From Amycolatopsis benzoatilytica AK 16/65 (GTDB lineage Bacteria > Actinomycetota > Actinomycetes > Mycobacteriales > Pseudonocardiaceae), in assembly GCF_000383915.1 (NCBI RefSeq), contig NZ_KB912942.1:2647194-2711193 (forward strand): a stretch of 64,000 nt of DNA, given 5' to 3'. Below, piece by piece: positions 51,105 through 60,145 of the stretch (positions within the stretch are counted from its first letter, which is position 1; every line of letters begins with the position of its first letter). Under the pieces are notes generated by a model, which saw only the letters and a list, made by a program, of their open reading frames with translations, did not search any database and was not told the DNA's origin. Both the position numbers and the translations under genes were made by a program.

Positions 51105-51557
51105 CTACAGCGTCGGGGACCGCCCCTCGAACGGCGTCGAGAGCACCACCGTGGTCCGGGTCGAGACCTTCGCCGCCTCGCGGATGCGGCGCAGCAGGTC
51201 CTCGAGCCCGAGCGGCGACGCCACCCGGACCAGCAGGATGTAGGACTCGTCGCCGGCGACCGAGTAGCAGGACTCGATCTCGGTGATGTGCTGGATCCGC
51301 TGCGGGTAGTCGTCCGGGGCGGCCGGGTCGTTCGGGGTGAGCGAGATCAGCGCGGTCAGCGGGAGCCCGATCTGCTCGCCGTCGAGCCGGGCGGTGTAGC
51401 CGAGGATGACGCCGCGCTGTTCGAGCCGGCGGACGCGCTGGTGCACCGCCGACACCGACAGCCCCACCCGCTCGGCCAGGTCGGTGAAGCTGCGCCGGCC
51501 GTCGGCCGCGAGCTCCTGCACGATCGCCTGGTCGAGCGGTTCCAGCGGGCTGCTCAT
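51105..51557 (-). CDS. Lrp/AsnC-family regulator
   Basis: A 150-residue feast/famine regulator. A winged HTH (~5-60: RRSFTDLAERVGLSVSAVHQRVRRLEQRGVI) is followed by a RAM effector domain (~65-145: SCYSVAGDESYILLVRV). The start overlaps the stop of the upstream M24 peptidase gene by ATGA, so the two are co-expressed; the regulator may respond to an amino acid released by the dipeptidase. No binding site can be assigned. Confidence 0.92.
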   Translation of the reverse strand: MSSPLEPLDQAIVQELAADGRRSFTDLAERVGLSVSAVHQRVRRLEQRGVILGYTARLDGEQIGLPLTALISLTPNDPAAPDDYPQRIQHITEIESCYSVAGDESYILLVRVASPLGLEDLLRRIREAAKVSTRTTVVLSTPFEGRSPTL

Positions 51558-52696
51558 GCGTCCAGCACGACCAGCTCGTGCGGCCGCGTGTTCACCGCCT
51601 CGACGCCGGTTTCGGTGCAGATCACGATGTCCTCGATCCGGGCGCCCCAGCGGCCGGGCTGGTAGATGCCCGGTTCGACGCTGAACGCCATGCCCGGCTC
51701 CAGCGGCAGCGTGTTGCCCGCGATGATGTAGGGCTCCTCGTGCACGTCGAGGCCGATGCCGTGGCCGGTGCGGTGGATGAAGTACTCACCGAACCCGGCG
51801 GCGTCGATGACGTCGCGGGCGGCCTTGTCGATGCTCTCCGCGGTGACGCCCGGACGGACCGCGTCGACCGCGGCCTGCTGCGCGCGCTGGAGCACGGCAT
51901 AGGTCTCGGCGACGTCGGCGTCGCGCGGTTCGCCGATCGAGTAGGTGCGGGTGGAGTCGGAGTTGTAGCCCTCCGGGACCGGGCCGCCGATGTCGATCAC
52001 GACGACGTCGCCGCGCTCGATGACGCGGTCGGACACGTCGTGGTGCGGGCTGGCGCCGTTGGGCCCGGAGCCGACGATGACGAAGTCGGCGTGCGTGTGG
52101 CCCTCTTCGACGATCGCGGCGGTGATGTCCGCGCCGACCTCGGCCTCGGTGCGACCGGCGCGGAGCCACTCGCCCATCCGCGCGTGCACCCGGTCGATCG
52201 CCGCACCGGCCTTGCGCAGCGCGTCGATTTCGGCGGCGTCCTTGCGCATCCGCAGCTCGCGCACGATCGGTCCGGCGAGGATCTGCTCGGCGTCGCCGAA
52301 CGCGGCGCGCAGCGACAGCACGTGCAGCGCCGGGGTGAAGTCGCTGACCGCGATGCGGCCGGGCTTGCCGAGCCGGTCGGCGACCAGCCGGTACGGGTCG
52401 TCGCCGTCGACCCAGGTGAGGACCTCTACGCCGAGTTCGTCGGTGGGCACGTCGGCGTAGCCGGGGGCCTCCAGCTTCGGCACCACGAGCGCGGGCGTGC
52501 CGTCGGCGGGCACGACGAGAGTGGTCAGCCGCTCGAACGAACCGCCGGCCTGCCCGAGCAGGTACCGCAGATCGGAGCCGGGCGCGACGAGCAGTGCGTC
52601 GGTGTCCGCGGCAGCGGCCGCTTTGGCGGCACGGTCGAGACGGGCGCGGAGCGCGGCGGCGTCCGGTGCAGGCGTGTGGAGGGATCGGCGCGACAT
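51554..52696 (-). CDS. pepE: M24 Xaa-Pro dipeptidase (PepE/PepQ-like)
   Basis: A 380-residue metallopeptidase. The N-terminal creatinase-like domain (~1-145) is followed by the pita-bread catalytic domain with two-metal ligands: Asp in VVIDIGG, Asp in SDSTRTYS, His in IHRTGHGIGLDVHEEPY, Glu in FSVEPGIYQ and Glu in ARIEDIV. It cleaves Xaa-Pro dipeptides in the cytoplasm. In M. tuberculosis the homologue pepE (Rv2089c) lies near the exonuclease, DUF4333 and helY genes (from memory), matching the order here. The following Lrp gene is coupled by ATGA. Confidence 0.92.
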   Translation of the reverse strand: MSRRSLHTPAPDAAALRARLDRAAKAAAAADTDALLVAPGSDLRYLLGQAGGSFERLTTLVVPADGTPALVVPKLEAPGYADVPTDELGVEVLTWVDGDDPYRLVADRLGKPGRIAVSDFTPALHVLSLRAAFGDAEQILAGPIVRELRMRKDAAEIDALRKAGAAIDRVHARMGEWLRAGRTEAEVGADITAAIVEEGHTHADFVIVGSGPNGASPHHDVSDRVIERGDVVVIDIGGPVPEGYNSDSTRTYSIGEPRDADVAETYAVLQRAQQAAVDAVRPGVTAESIDKAARDVIDAAGFGEYFIHRTGHGIGLDVHEEPYIIAGNTLPLEPGMAFSVEPGIYQPGRWGARIEDIVICTETGVEAVNTRPHELVVLDA

Positions 52697-52732
52697 GCCG
52701 CCGAGCCTAGTACCCGGGGGCGAGGCGGCCGC

Positions 52733-53215
52733 TCACCCTGTCGCGGATTGACTGGGCCGGTCCTCGCGCAACCCGGTGATCAGCTCGACCAGCTGGGCGC
52801 GGAACTGTTCGTTCGCCACGGCGGCGCCGAATGCCCCGGTCCCGTCTCGTTCCGCGCGGACCGCGCGGGCGTGCACCGCGCGACCGGCAGCGGTGATCTG
52901 GACCAATCGGCGGCGGGCATCGGCCGGGTCGGCCGCGCGGGCGACGAACCCTTCGCGCGAAAGCCGGTCGAGCGTGCGGCTCATCGTCTGGTCGGTGACT
53001 TCGCAGCGGCGAGCCAGCTCCCGTTGCGCCAGCGGGCCGTGCTTGAGCAGGTGCAGCACGATCAGCCCGGCGTGGGTGAGCCGCATCCCGGCGAGCACCG
53101 CGGTCCACCGCTGCTCGACCAGCCGCGCCGCGACCGCCAGCAGCCGCCCGGTCGGCCAGGACGCCAGCTCGTCCCCGCCGTCGCCGGCGGCCGGCGCGGT
53201 CCTTGCTGTGTTCAT
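52733..53215 (-). CDS. MarR-family regulator
   Basis: A 160-residue winged-helix repressor. The central wHTH is at ~55-110 (LAQRELARRCEVTDQTMSRTLDRLSREGFVARAADPADARRRLVQIT), with long dimerisation helices at the ends. It is divergent from an MMPL exporter gene across 69 bases containing a perfect 9+9 palindrome, so it most likely represses that exporter and itself. Confidence 0.92.
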   Translation of the reverse strand: MNTARTAPAAGDGGDELASWPTGRLLAVAARLVEQRWTAVLAGMRLTHAGLIVLHLLKHGPLAQRELARRCEVTDQTMSRTLDRLSREGFVARAADPADARRRLVQITAAGRAVHARAVRAERDGTGAFGAAVANEQFRAQLVELITGLREDRPSQSATG

Positions 53216-53235
53216 TCTGCCCTCCGCCGTACAAT

Positions 53236-53255
53236 ACGTTCAGCTTGCTGAACGT
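53236..53255. promoter_or_regulatory. MarR operator (ACGTTCAGC-TT-GCTGAACGT)
   Basis: A perfect 20-bp inverted repeat between the divergent marR (start 53215) and MMPL (start 53285) genes. Its length and placement are typical of MarR operators. The adjacent TACAAT (53230-53235) can serve as a -10 box that binding would cover. Confidence 0.8.
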
Positions 53256-53284
53256 TTCCTTGGCCGCACGCATGAAGGACTGTA

Positions 53285-55366
53285 GTGACTATGACTGAGC
53301 AGGGTTCTTCGCTTCCGGCGCGGCGCACCCGCTGGGTGCTGCCCGCGTTGCTCGTGGTCGTCTGGCTCGCGGTCGGCGGGATCGGCGGGCCGTTCGCGGG
53401 CAAGCTGAGCGAAGTCGCGAAGAACGACAACGCGGCGTTCCTGCCCCGGTCCGCCGAGGCGACTCAAGTGCAGGACGAGCAGAAGGCGTTCGTCCCGCGC
53501 CCGACACTGCCCGCGACCGTCGTCGCGGAGCGCGGCTCCGGGCTCAGCGCGGCCGATCGCGCCTATCTGGGTTCGCTGCCGGCACACCTGGCCAAGGTGC
53601 CCGGCGTGGCCGCACCACTGGCGCCGCCGACCTTCTCGGAAGACCGCGAAGCAGCGCGACTCGCCGTTCCGGTCGACGCGGCCGGCAATCCGGCGAAGAT
53701 CGTCAAATCGGTCCGCGAACAGCTGGCCAGCGCCCCGGGCGGGCTGACCGTGCTGGTCACGGGGCCGGGCGGGCAGGTCGCGGACCTGGTCTCGGCGTTC
53801 GGCGGGATCGACGGCGTGCTGCTGATCGTCGCGGGCGCGGTCGTCGCGCTGATCCTGCTGGTGGTCTACCGGAGCCCGCTGTTGCCGGTGCTGGTCCTGG
53901 TCTCCGCGGTGTTCGCGCTCGCGCTCGCCAGCCTGGTGGTCTACTTGCTCGCCGACCACGGTGTGCTCGCGCTCAACGGACAGAGCCAGGGAATCCTGTC
54001 GATCCTCGTGTTCGGCGCCGCGACCGACTACGCGCTCCTGCTGGTCGCGCGGTTCCGCGAGCAGTTGCGCGACACCCCGGGCCGCTTCGAGGCGATGCGG
54101 CTGGCCTGGCGGGCCACCTTGGCGCCGGTCGCGGCGTCCGCGGGCACAGTGGTGCTCGGGGTGCTGTGCCTGCTGTTCAGCGATCTCAACTCGAACAAGG
54201 GCCTCGGCCCGGTCGCCGCCATCGGGATCGGCGCGGCGCTGCTCGCTTCGACCACGTTCCTGCCTGCCGTGCTCGTCCTTTTCGGGCGCGCCGTGTTCTG
54301 GCCGTTCCGGCCGCGGCATGGCTCGCCGCATCCGGAGACCTCCGGGATGTGGGGGCGGATCGCCCGCGCGGTCGGCGCCCGCCCGCGCGCGATCTGGGTG
54401 CTGTCGGCGCTGGTGCTCGTGGCCGGGGCGGCGTTTCTCCCCCAGCTCAAAGCGTCCGGCACCGCTCAGTCGGACGTGTTCTTGGCCAAGGTGGATTCGG
54501 TGACCGGCCAGCAGGTGCTGGGCCGGCATTTCCCGGCCGGAACAGCGGCGCCCGCGGTGATCGTCGCCAACGCGGCCGAGGCCGGGCCGGTGGCTGAAGC
54601 CGCCCGGGTGCCCGGGGTCGCGACCGTCGTGCCGCTCACCGGGCCCGATCAGCGGCCGCTGCAGGTCGGCGGCCGGGTCGAACTGCTCGCGATCCTCACC
54701 GCGCCAGCCGATTCCGAAGACGCGGTGGCGACCGTCGGCCGCATGCGCGACGCAGTGCACGCCGTGCCTGCCGCGGAGGCGAAGGTCGGCGGCCAGACCG
54801 CGATCCAGCTCGACACGCAGGAGACTTCGAAGCGAGACCGGGCGCTGATCATCCCGATCGTGCTCCTGGTGATCTTCGCCGTGCTGGCGCTGCTGTTGCG
54901 CGCCTTGCTGGCGCCGCTCCTGCTGATCGCCACGGTCGTGCTCTCGTTCGCGGCCACGATGGGAGTCTCGGCCCTGGTGTTCAACCACCTGCTGGGCTTC
55001 CCCGGCGCGGACCCGGTGGTGCCGCTGTTCGGGTTCGTGTTCCTCGTCGCGCTCGGGATCGACTACAACATCTTCCTGATGACCCGCGTGCGCGAGGAGA
55101 CGAAACGGCGCGGCACCCGCGACGGCACGTTGCACGGGTTGGCGGTGACCGGCGGGGTGATCACTTCCGCGGGCGTCGTGCTGGCGGCTACGTTCTCCGC
55201 GCTCGCGGTGATCCCGATCCTGTTCCTCGCCCAGATCGCGTTCATCGTGGCGTTCGGGGTGCTGCTGGACACGCTGCTGGTGCGGTCGCTGCTCGTACCC
55301 GCGCTGACGGTCGACCTCGGCAGCCGGATCTGGTGGCCGGCGCGGCTGGACCGGCGCGTCGGATGA
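53285..55366 (+). CDS. MMPL/RND-type transporter
   Basis: A 693-residue membrane protein with 11-12 transmembrane helices arranged as two copies of TM1 + porter loop + TM2-6. The loops at ~40-175 and ~385-515 are extracytoplasmic; conserved segments are FGAATDYALLLVARFREQL and FLVALGIDYNIFLMTRVREE (the Gly-Asp/Tyr proton relay). MMPL proteins export lipids or drugs. It is shorter than mycobacterial MmpLs and resembles MarR-controlled drug-type members. GTG 53285 with AAGGA five bases upstream; ATG 53291 is an alternative. Confidence 0.9.
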   Translation: MTMTEQGSSLPARRTRWVLPALLVVVWLAVGGIGGPFAGKLSEVAKNDNAAFLPRSAEATQVQDEQKAFVPRPTLPATVVAERGSGLSAADRAYLGSLPAHLAKVPGVAAPLAPPTFSEDREAARLAVPVDAAGNPAKIVKSVREQLASAPGGLTVLVTGPGGQVADLVSAFGGIDGVLLIVAGAVVALILLVVYRSPLLPVLVLVSAVFALALASLVVYLLADHGVLALNGQSQGILSILVFGAATDYALLLVARFREQLRDTPGRFEAMRLAWRATLAPVAASAGTVVLGVLCLLFSDLNSNKGLGPVAAIGIGAALLASTTFLPAVLVLFGRAVFWPFRPRHGSPHPETSGMWGRIARAVGARPRAIWVLSALVLVAGAAFLPQLKASGTAQSDVFLAKVDSVTGQQVLGRHFPAGTAAPAVIVANAAEAGPVAEAARVPGVATVVPLTGPDQRPLQVGGRVELLAILTAPADSEDAVATVGRMRDAVHAVPAAEAKVGGQTAIQLDTQETSKRDRALIIPIVLLVIFAVLALLLRALLAPLLLIATVVLSFAATMGVSALVFNHLLGFPGADPVVPLFGFVFLVALGIDYNIFLMTRVREETKRRGTRDGTLHGLAVTGGVITSAGVVLAATFSALAVIPILFLAQIAFIVAFGVLLDTLLVRSLLVPALTVDLGSRIWWPARLDRRVG

Positions 55367-55397
55367 GCCGATGCGCCCGGCGTGGCAGGCTGTCCGG

Positions 55398-56342
55398 GTG
55401 ACCGGACCTCTCGCTCTCCTCGACTCCGCGAGCCTCTACTTCCGCTCGTTCTACGCGCTGCCCGATTCGATGACCGCGCCCGACGGGACGCCGGTCAACG
55501 CGGTGCGCGGGTTCGCCGACACCATCGCGCGGATCCTCACCGACCGCCGTCCGGCGCGGCTGGTGGCGTGTCTCGACGCGGACTGGCGGCCGAAGTTCCG
55601 CACCGACCTGCTGCCGAGTTACAAGGCGCACCGGGTGGCTGAGGCCGGGGACGGCGGCGCGGACGTCGAGGAAGTGCCGGACACGCTCACCCCGCAGGTG
55701 CCGATCATCCTGGAGCTGCTGGAGGCGTTCGGGTTCGCCACCGCGGAGGCGGCCGGGTACGAGGCCGACGACGTGATCGGCGCGCTCGCCACCCGCGAGC
55801 AGGACGCGCCGGTCGAGGTGATCACCGGCGACCGGGACCTGTTCCAGCTGGTGCGGGCGACGCCGACACCGGCGCATGTGGTGTACGTCGGGCGGGGCTG
55901 GGCGAAGGCGGAAGTGCTGGGGCAGCAGGAGATCGCCGAGAAGTACGGGGTACCGGCCGAACACGCCGGACCGGCCTACGCGGACATGGCGGCGTTGCGC
56001 GGCGACCCGTCGGACGGGCTGCCCGGGGTCGCCGGGATCGGCGAGAAGACCGCGGCGAAGCTGATCAGCCAGTTCGGTTCGCTGGAAGAGCTGGTCGCGG
56101 CTGCCTCGGCCGGGGATTCCCGGGTGCCGTTGAAAACCCGGCTGCGGCTGGCCGAGGCCGCGGACTACCTCGCCGTCGCGCCCACTGTGGTGCGGGTCGC
56201 GGTGGACGCTCCGGTCGAGCAGTCCGGGCCCGATGCGGTGCCTGCCGTGCCCACCGATCCGGAGCGGGTCGCGGCGCTTGCCGAGAAGTGGAACCTGGGT
56301 CGCTCGGTGGAGCGGCTGCTGGCCGCGCTGCCGGGAGCCTGA
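55398..56342 (+). CDS. 5'-3' exonuclease (polymerase-I-domain type)
   Basis: A ~314-residue FEN-like nuclease. N-terminal LLDSASLYFRSFYALP, LVACLDADWRPKFRTDLLPSYKAHR, GYEADDVIGALA and VITGDRDLFQLV carry the acidic metal ligands; a helix-hairpin-helix (LPGVAGIGEKTAAKLI) binds DNA. Homologous to M. tuberculosis Rv2090, which lies in the same neighbourhood. It would act in DNA repair or flap removal. A GTG at 55398 is chosen; an ATG at 55371 would add nine residues. Both have weak ribosome-binding sites. Confidence 0.92.
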   Translation: MTGPLALLDSASLYFRSFYALPDSMTAPDGTPVNAVRGFADTIARILTDRRPARLVACLDADWRPKFRTDLLPSYKAHRVAEAGDGGADVEEVPDTLTPQVPIILELLEAFGFATAEAAGYEADDVIGALATREQDAPVEVITGDRDLFQLVRATPTPAHVVYVGRGWAKAEVLGQQEIAEKYGVPAEHAGPAYADMAALRGDPSDGLPGVAGIGEKTAAKLISQFGSLEELVAAASAGDSRVPLKTRLRLAEAADYLAVAPTVVRVAVDAPVEQSGPDAVPAVPTDPERVAALAEKWNLGRSVERLLAALPGA

Positions 56343-56365
56343 CCGGCAGCGCGGCCGCGCGGGCC

Positions 56366-57583
56366 TCAGAAGTGCGTGCCGGACCAGGGCGGCTGGCCGG
56401 TGCCGAACAGCGCGTCCACCCGGGCCAGCGTCTCGGCGCTGGCGCCGGTGATGCGGCCGGCGAGAGCCAGCGGGCCGGCCTGCCACGCGCCCAGGTACAG
56501 CATCGCCAGCGTGTCGACGTCGAGCACCAGGTCCGCGTCCGCGTCGGTGCGTTCGACGCCGGTGCCGCCGACGCGGTAGCGGCCGCGGTTTTCCGGCAGC
56601 ATCCGGTCGTCGACTTCCAGCACCACCGGTTCCGCCGAGCCGTAGGCGCGGGCGGCGAGGGCGGCCCGCACGTCGATCAGCCGCAGCCACAGTTCGTCGT
56701 CGACGCGGACGGTGGCGGCGCGCCGCGGGTTGTCGAGCAACAGGCCGATCGGGTCGTCGACCGGGCGGCCGCGGACGTTGACCACCTCCATCAGGTCGAC
56801 GGACAACAGGAACCGCCACAGTCCGGCTTCGGCTTCCGGGCTCGCCGCGTGGAAATCGCGGACTTCGAGCGCCGCGCCGTGGTCCGGGTCGAGGTAGCTG
56901 TTCTGCGGGACGTTGCGGAACAGCGCGAAGCCGTCGTCGCCGCCTGGTCCACTGTGGACGGCCAGTCGCCAGCTGCCGCCGTCGCGGGTGAAGCTTCGGT
57001 CGAACTGGATCGGCCACCACTTTTCCGGCCGGGCGATCATGCCGGCGCGGTGCGCGCCGATTCGCTGGTACAGAGCGGGAATGGTCTCGATCGCCTCTTC
57101 GGCGGAGAGCAGCCGGGTCCGGCCGGGAGCGGCGACCCCCTCGCGGAACCGGGCCGGGTGGTGGACCTGGTAGGTGGCGCTTCGGGTGGCGACGCCGTAG
57201 CCGAAACGGCCGTAGATCACCGCTTCGCTGGCGTGCAGGCCGGCCACCGCGTAACCGCGTTCGACGAAGTCGCGCAGCTGAAAGTCCATCATCGCGGTGA
57301 GCACGCCGCGGCGGGTCCAGTCGGCTCGGACGCCGACGCCGTCGACCGCGCCCATCGGCACCGCCGCGCCGCCGGGGACGGTCAGTTCGGTGCCGAACGA
57401 GCTGGCGATGCCGATCGGCTCTTCGCCGTGGAACGCGCCGGTCCGCCCGTCGGCCGCCCAGGAACCGGAGATCAGCGCCCAGGACTCGTCGGTGACCGGA
57501 ACTCCGTTGAGGGACCGGATCAGCAGGTTCAGCGTCGGGCGGCATTCGGCATCGGTGATCGGGCGGACGACGTAATCGCTCAT
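56366..57583 (-). CDS. Eis-like GNAT acetyltransferase (copy 1)
   Basis: A 405-residue protein with the Eis architecture: an N-terminal GNAT domain (VRADWTRRGVLTAMMDFQLRDF as acetyl-CoA loop; HASEAVIYGRFGYGVAT), a second degenerate GNAT domain, and a C-terminal SCP-like domain ending in the free carboxylate Phe (GTHF) used in catalysis. Eis-type enzymes acetylate amines such as aminoglycosides or protein lysines. It is paralogous to 58051-59247. It is followed, upstream in transcription, by a DUF4333 gene, and this pairing is repeated. Confidence 0.9.
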   Translation of the reverse strand: MSDYVVRPITDAECRPTLNLLIRSLNGVPVTDESWALISGSWAADGRTGAFHGEEPIGIASSFGTELTVPGGAAVPMGAVDGVGVRADWTRRGVLTAMMDFQLRDFVERGYAVAGLHASEAVIYGRFGYGVATRSATYQVHHPARFREGVAAPGRTRLLSAEEAIETIPALYQRIGAHRAGMIARPEKWWPIQFDRSFTRDGGSWRLAVHSGPGGDDGFALFRNVPQNSYLDPDHGAALEVRDFHAASPEAEAGLWRFLLSVDLMEVVNVRGRPVDDPIGLLLDNPRRAATVRVDDELWLRLIDVRAALAARAYGSAEPVVLEVDDRMLPENRGRYRVGGTGVERTDADADLVLDVDTLAMLYLGAWQAGPLALAGRITGASAETLARVDALFGTGQPPWSGTHF

Positions 57584-57624
57584 CCTTCGATTCAACCAAT
57601 TCGACCGGTCCGAAAGCGACCGCT

Positions 57625-58014
57625 TTACCGCGGTGGGTCCACTTTGTACTCGCCGCTGGTTCCGGTCACGGCGATCGGCACGTGTTTCCGCGCACCCGCG
57701 ATGTCCACAGTGCACTGGAACTTGGCACCGTCGGCGACCGGCTGCCGATCCGGGCAGACGACCGCGCCGATTCCCTGGACCTGGTAAGTTTCGGCGAGCA
57801 GCCGGCGGACCGACGACTCCATCGTGCGGGCGTCGAACACTCGCGCCGGAGGCTGGCCGGACGAGGGCCCGGACGACGACGGCGAGGACGAGGCAGGCGG
57901 CGAGGCGCTGGGCGTGACGGTGACCGTCTGGACCGACGGCGCGGGTGTCGCGCTGTCGCAGCCCGCGACAACGAGCATGCCCAAGCCGCACAGCAGCAGC
58001 CCCACCGCGCGCAT
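57625..58014 (-). CDS. DUF4333 lipoprotein
   Basis: A 129-residue lipoprotein. The signal ends in the lipobox (VVAGC); a Ser/Pro-rich linker follows, then a ~65-residue DUF4333 domain (RRLLAETYQVQGIGAVVCPDRQPVADGAKFQCTVDIAG) with two Cys that probably pair. Homologous to the C-terminal domain of the 59305-60003 protein. It sits between two Eis-like genes on the same strand. The function of DUF4333 is unknown. Confidence 0.8.
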   Translation of the reverse strand: MRAVGLLLCGLGMLVVAGCDSATPAPSVQTVTVTPSASPPASSSPSSSGPSSGQPPARVFDARTMESSVRRLLAETYQVQGIGAVVCPDRQPVADGAKFQCTVDIAGARKHVPIAVTGTSGEYKVDPPR

Positions 58015-58050
58015 GTGTCCGCCCCTCTGCGCGAAACCTCTGGTCAACGG

Positions 58051-59247
58051 TCAGAAGAAGGTACCGCACCACACCGATTCGCGCGTCTCGAAGAGCTCGT
58101 CCGCGGCAGCGGCCGCCGCCGGGTCGAGCAGCTCGATCCGGCCGGTCGCGGCGAGCGCCGACGCGTGCCACGTTCCGAAGTAGAGCATGGCGAGCGTGTC
58201 CACGGACATCCGCAGCGCGGGTTCGGCGCCGGTGCGCTCGGCGCCGTCCGGGCTGATCCGGTAGCGGCCGTCGTTGGCGGGCAGCGTGCGGTCCTCGACC
58301 TCGATCACGACCGGGTCCGCCGACCCGTAAGCGCGACCGGCGAGAGCGGCCTGCACGTCGACCAGGCGGAGCCAGCTTTCGTCGTCGGTGCGTTCGGTCT
58401 TGGCCATCCGCGGGTCGGCGAACAGCAGCGCGCTCGGTTCGTCCAGCGGACGCATCGGGAGCACGATCTCGTCAACCAGGTCGACCGACAGCAGGAACCG
58501 CCACAGTCCGGCGAACGCGGCCGGGTTCGAATAGTGGAGCACCTGCACTTCGAGTTTCCCGCGTTCCTTGGCGTCCTCGACGTGGTAGGTCAGGTATCCG
58601 TCGACGCCGTCCGGGCCGCGGTGCACGGCGGTCTGGACCAGCTGGGACTGGCGGCGCATCCAGGATTCGAACCCGGGCCAGTAGAGCTCCGGCCGGGTCA
58701 TCGCGGCGAGCCGGCCCATTCCGGTCGCGGCGTAGAGCTCCGGCCATTTCGGTGCGGCCTCGTCGATGCCCAGGACCTCGACCTCTCCCCCGGCCGGCAC
58801 GTCCGGGCGCAGCCGCGCCCGGTGCCGGTCCACCACGACGCGGTGCGCGAGGGTCGCGACGCCGTAGCCGTAGCGGCCGTAGATCGCGCCTTCGGATGCG
58901 TGCAGCAGCGCCAGCGGGACGCCTCGTTCGGCCTGGTCGTTCAGCTGTGCGTGCTGCAGCGCGGTGAGGACGCCGCGGCGGGTGCGTCCGGCCCGGACCC
59001 CGACCCCGGTGACCGCCGCGACCGGCAGCAGCGCGCCGCCGGGAACGACGATTTCCGCGTCGAACGACCGGGCAGTGCCGATGAGGTCCGGTTCGAAGAC
59101 GCCCCAGCCGCGTTCGGCCTGGTGAGACGTCTCGACGCGTGCCCAGTCTTCGTCGGAGCCGGTCGGGACGTGCAGCGCGGCCCGGAACAGGTCCCAGGCC
59201 GCGCGGTGCTCGTCGGGGCGGAGGATGCGGACAGTGCGGTCGGTCAT
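58051..59247 (-). CDS. Eis-like GNAT acetyltransferase (copy 2)
   Basis: A 398-residue Eis-type protein. GVRAGRTRRGVLTALQHAQLND is the acetyl-CoA loop and LLHASEGAIYGRYGYGVAT follows; the C-terminus ends GTFF with the catalytic carboxylate Phe. It shares layout and several blocks (LWRFLLSVDL, DVDTLAMLYLG/SVDTLAMLYFG) with the 56366-57583 paralogue, but the divergence is considerable, so the duplication is old. It is preceded by a DUF4333 gene (59305-60003). Confidence 0.9.
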   Translation of the reverse strand: MTDRTVRILRPDEHRAAWDLFRAALHVPTGSDEDWARVETSHQAERGWGVFEPDLIGTARSFDAEIVVPGGALLPVAAVTGVGVRAGRTRRGVLTALQHAQLNDQAERGVPLALLHASEGAIYGRYGYGVATLAHRVVVDRHRARLRPDVPAGGEVEVLGIDEAAPKWPELYAATGMGRLAAMTRPELYWPGFESWMRRQSQLVQTAVHRGPDGVDGYLTYHVEDAKERGKLEVQVLHYSNPAAFAGLWRFLLSVDLVDEIVLPMRPLDEPSALLFADPRMAKTERTDDESWLRLVDVQAALAGRAYGSADPVVIEVEDRTLPANDGRYRISPDGAERTGAEPALRMSVDTLAMLYFGTWHASALAATGRIELLDPAAAAAADELFETRESVWCGTFF

Positions 59248-59304
59248 GTCCCGATCATCGCCGGGCGGTGGGTCCGGACGCGACTGATTTCCGTCCGCGC
59301 CGCG

Positions 59305-60003
59305 TCACTGCGCCGCGGGCGGCGAGACCTCGTAGTTGCCGTCGGTGCCCTTGACGGTGATCGGGACCTGCTGCGGCTTGCCGTTGACGGTGGCGGTGCA
59401 GGTGAACTTCGCGCCGTCCTCGACCTTCTGCTCGGCCGGGCAGGTCACGCCGCTGACGCCCTGGATCTTGTAGGTGTCGGTGAGCAGCTTCGCGACGTCG
59501 GTCTGCATCGTCTGGTTGTTGAACACCTGAGTCTTGAAGAACCCGGGCGCGACGAAGCCGAGGATCGCGACTACCGCCACCACGACGACGAGCGCGCCGA
59601 TGCCGATGAACAGGCCTTTCTTCGACCCGCCGGAGCTGCCCGCGGGATCGGCGGCCGCTGCGCCGGCAGGCGCCTGGCCGTAGTCGAACTGGCCGGGCTG
59701 CTGGCCGTACTGCGGCTGGCCGTAGGGCTGTTGCGGCTGCCCGTACTGCTGCTGTTGCGGCTGGCCCCACTGCGGCTGCTGCGGCTGCTGTTGCGGATAG
59801 CCGCCCGGCTGCTCCCCGTACTGGGGCTGCTGGCCGTACTGAGGCTGTTGGCCGTACTGCTGCGGCTGCCCCTGGTACGGCTGCTGCTGCGGCCCGCTTT
59901 GCGGGTATGCGCCGCCCGGCTGCTGCCCGTAGTTCGGGTCTTGGCCGTAGGGCTGCTGCCCGTACTGCTGCTGCGGGTCGTTGCCGCCATACGGCGTGCT
60001 CAT
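59305..60003 (-). CDS. DUF4333 membrane protein with Gln/Tyr/Pro-rich N-terminus
   Basis: A 232-residue protein. The first ~120 residues are low-complexity repeats of QQPQYG/QPYGQ units (prion-like composition), then one transmembrane helix (GLFIGIGALVVVVAVVAILGFVAPGFF), then a DUF4333 domain (~165-230) with paired Cys. Resembles M. tuberculosis Rv2091c in the same order beside helY. Tyr/Gln-rich tails of this kind occur in actinobacterial membrane proteins that may phase-separate or be phosphorylated; that is speculation. It lies 143 bases downstream of helY on the same strand. Confidence 0.8.
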   Translation of the reverse strand: MSTPYGGNDPQQQYGQQPYGQDPNYGQQPGGAYPQSGPQQQPYQGQPQQYGQQPQYGQQPQYGEQPGGYPQQQPQQPQWGQPQQQQYGQPQQPYGQPQYGQQPGQFDYGQAPAGAAAADPAGSSGGSKKGLFIGIGALVVVVAVVAILGFVAPGFFKTQVFNNQTMQTDVAKLLTDTYKIQGVSGVTCPAEQKVEDGAKFTCTATVNGKPQQVPITVKGTDGNYEVSPPAAQ

Positions 60004-60145
60004 CCTGGCCTCCGCCTTCGTCTCGGTGCCTCCGCGGCCGCCCGGGGGCGGGCTCGTGGCCGCGGTGTCGTGCGCGATCCAACCACAGGTAGGGCGCCGA
60101 GCACACCTGCCCACGCGCGCCCGATCGGCGAGTCTGCCCGGCCGG

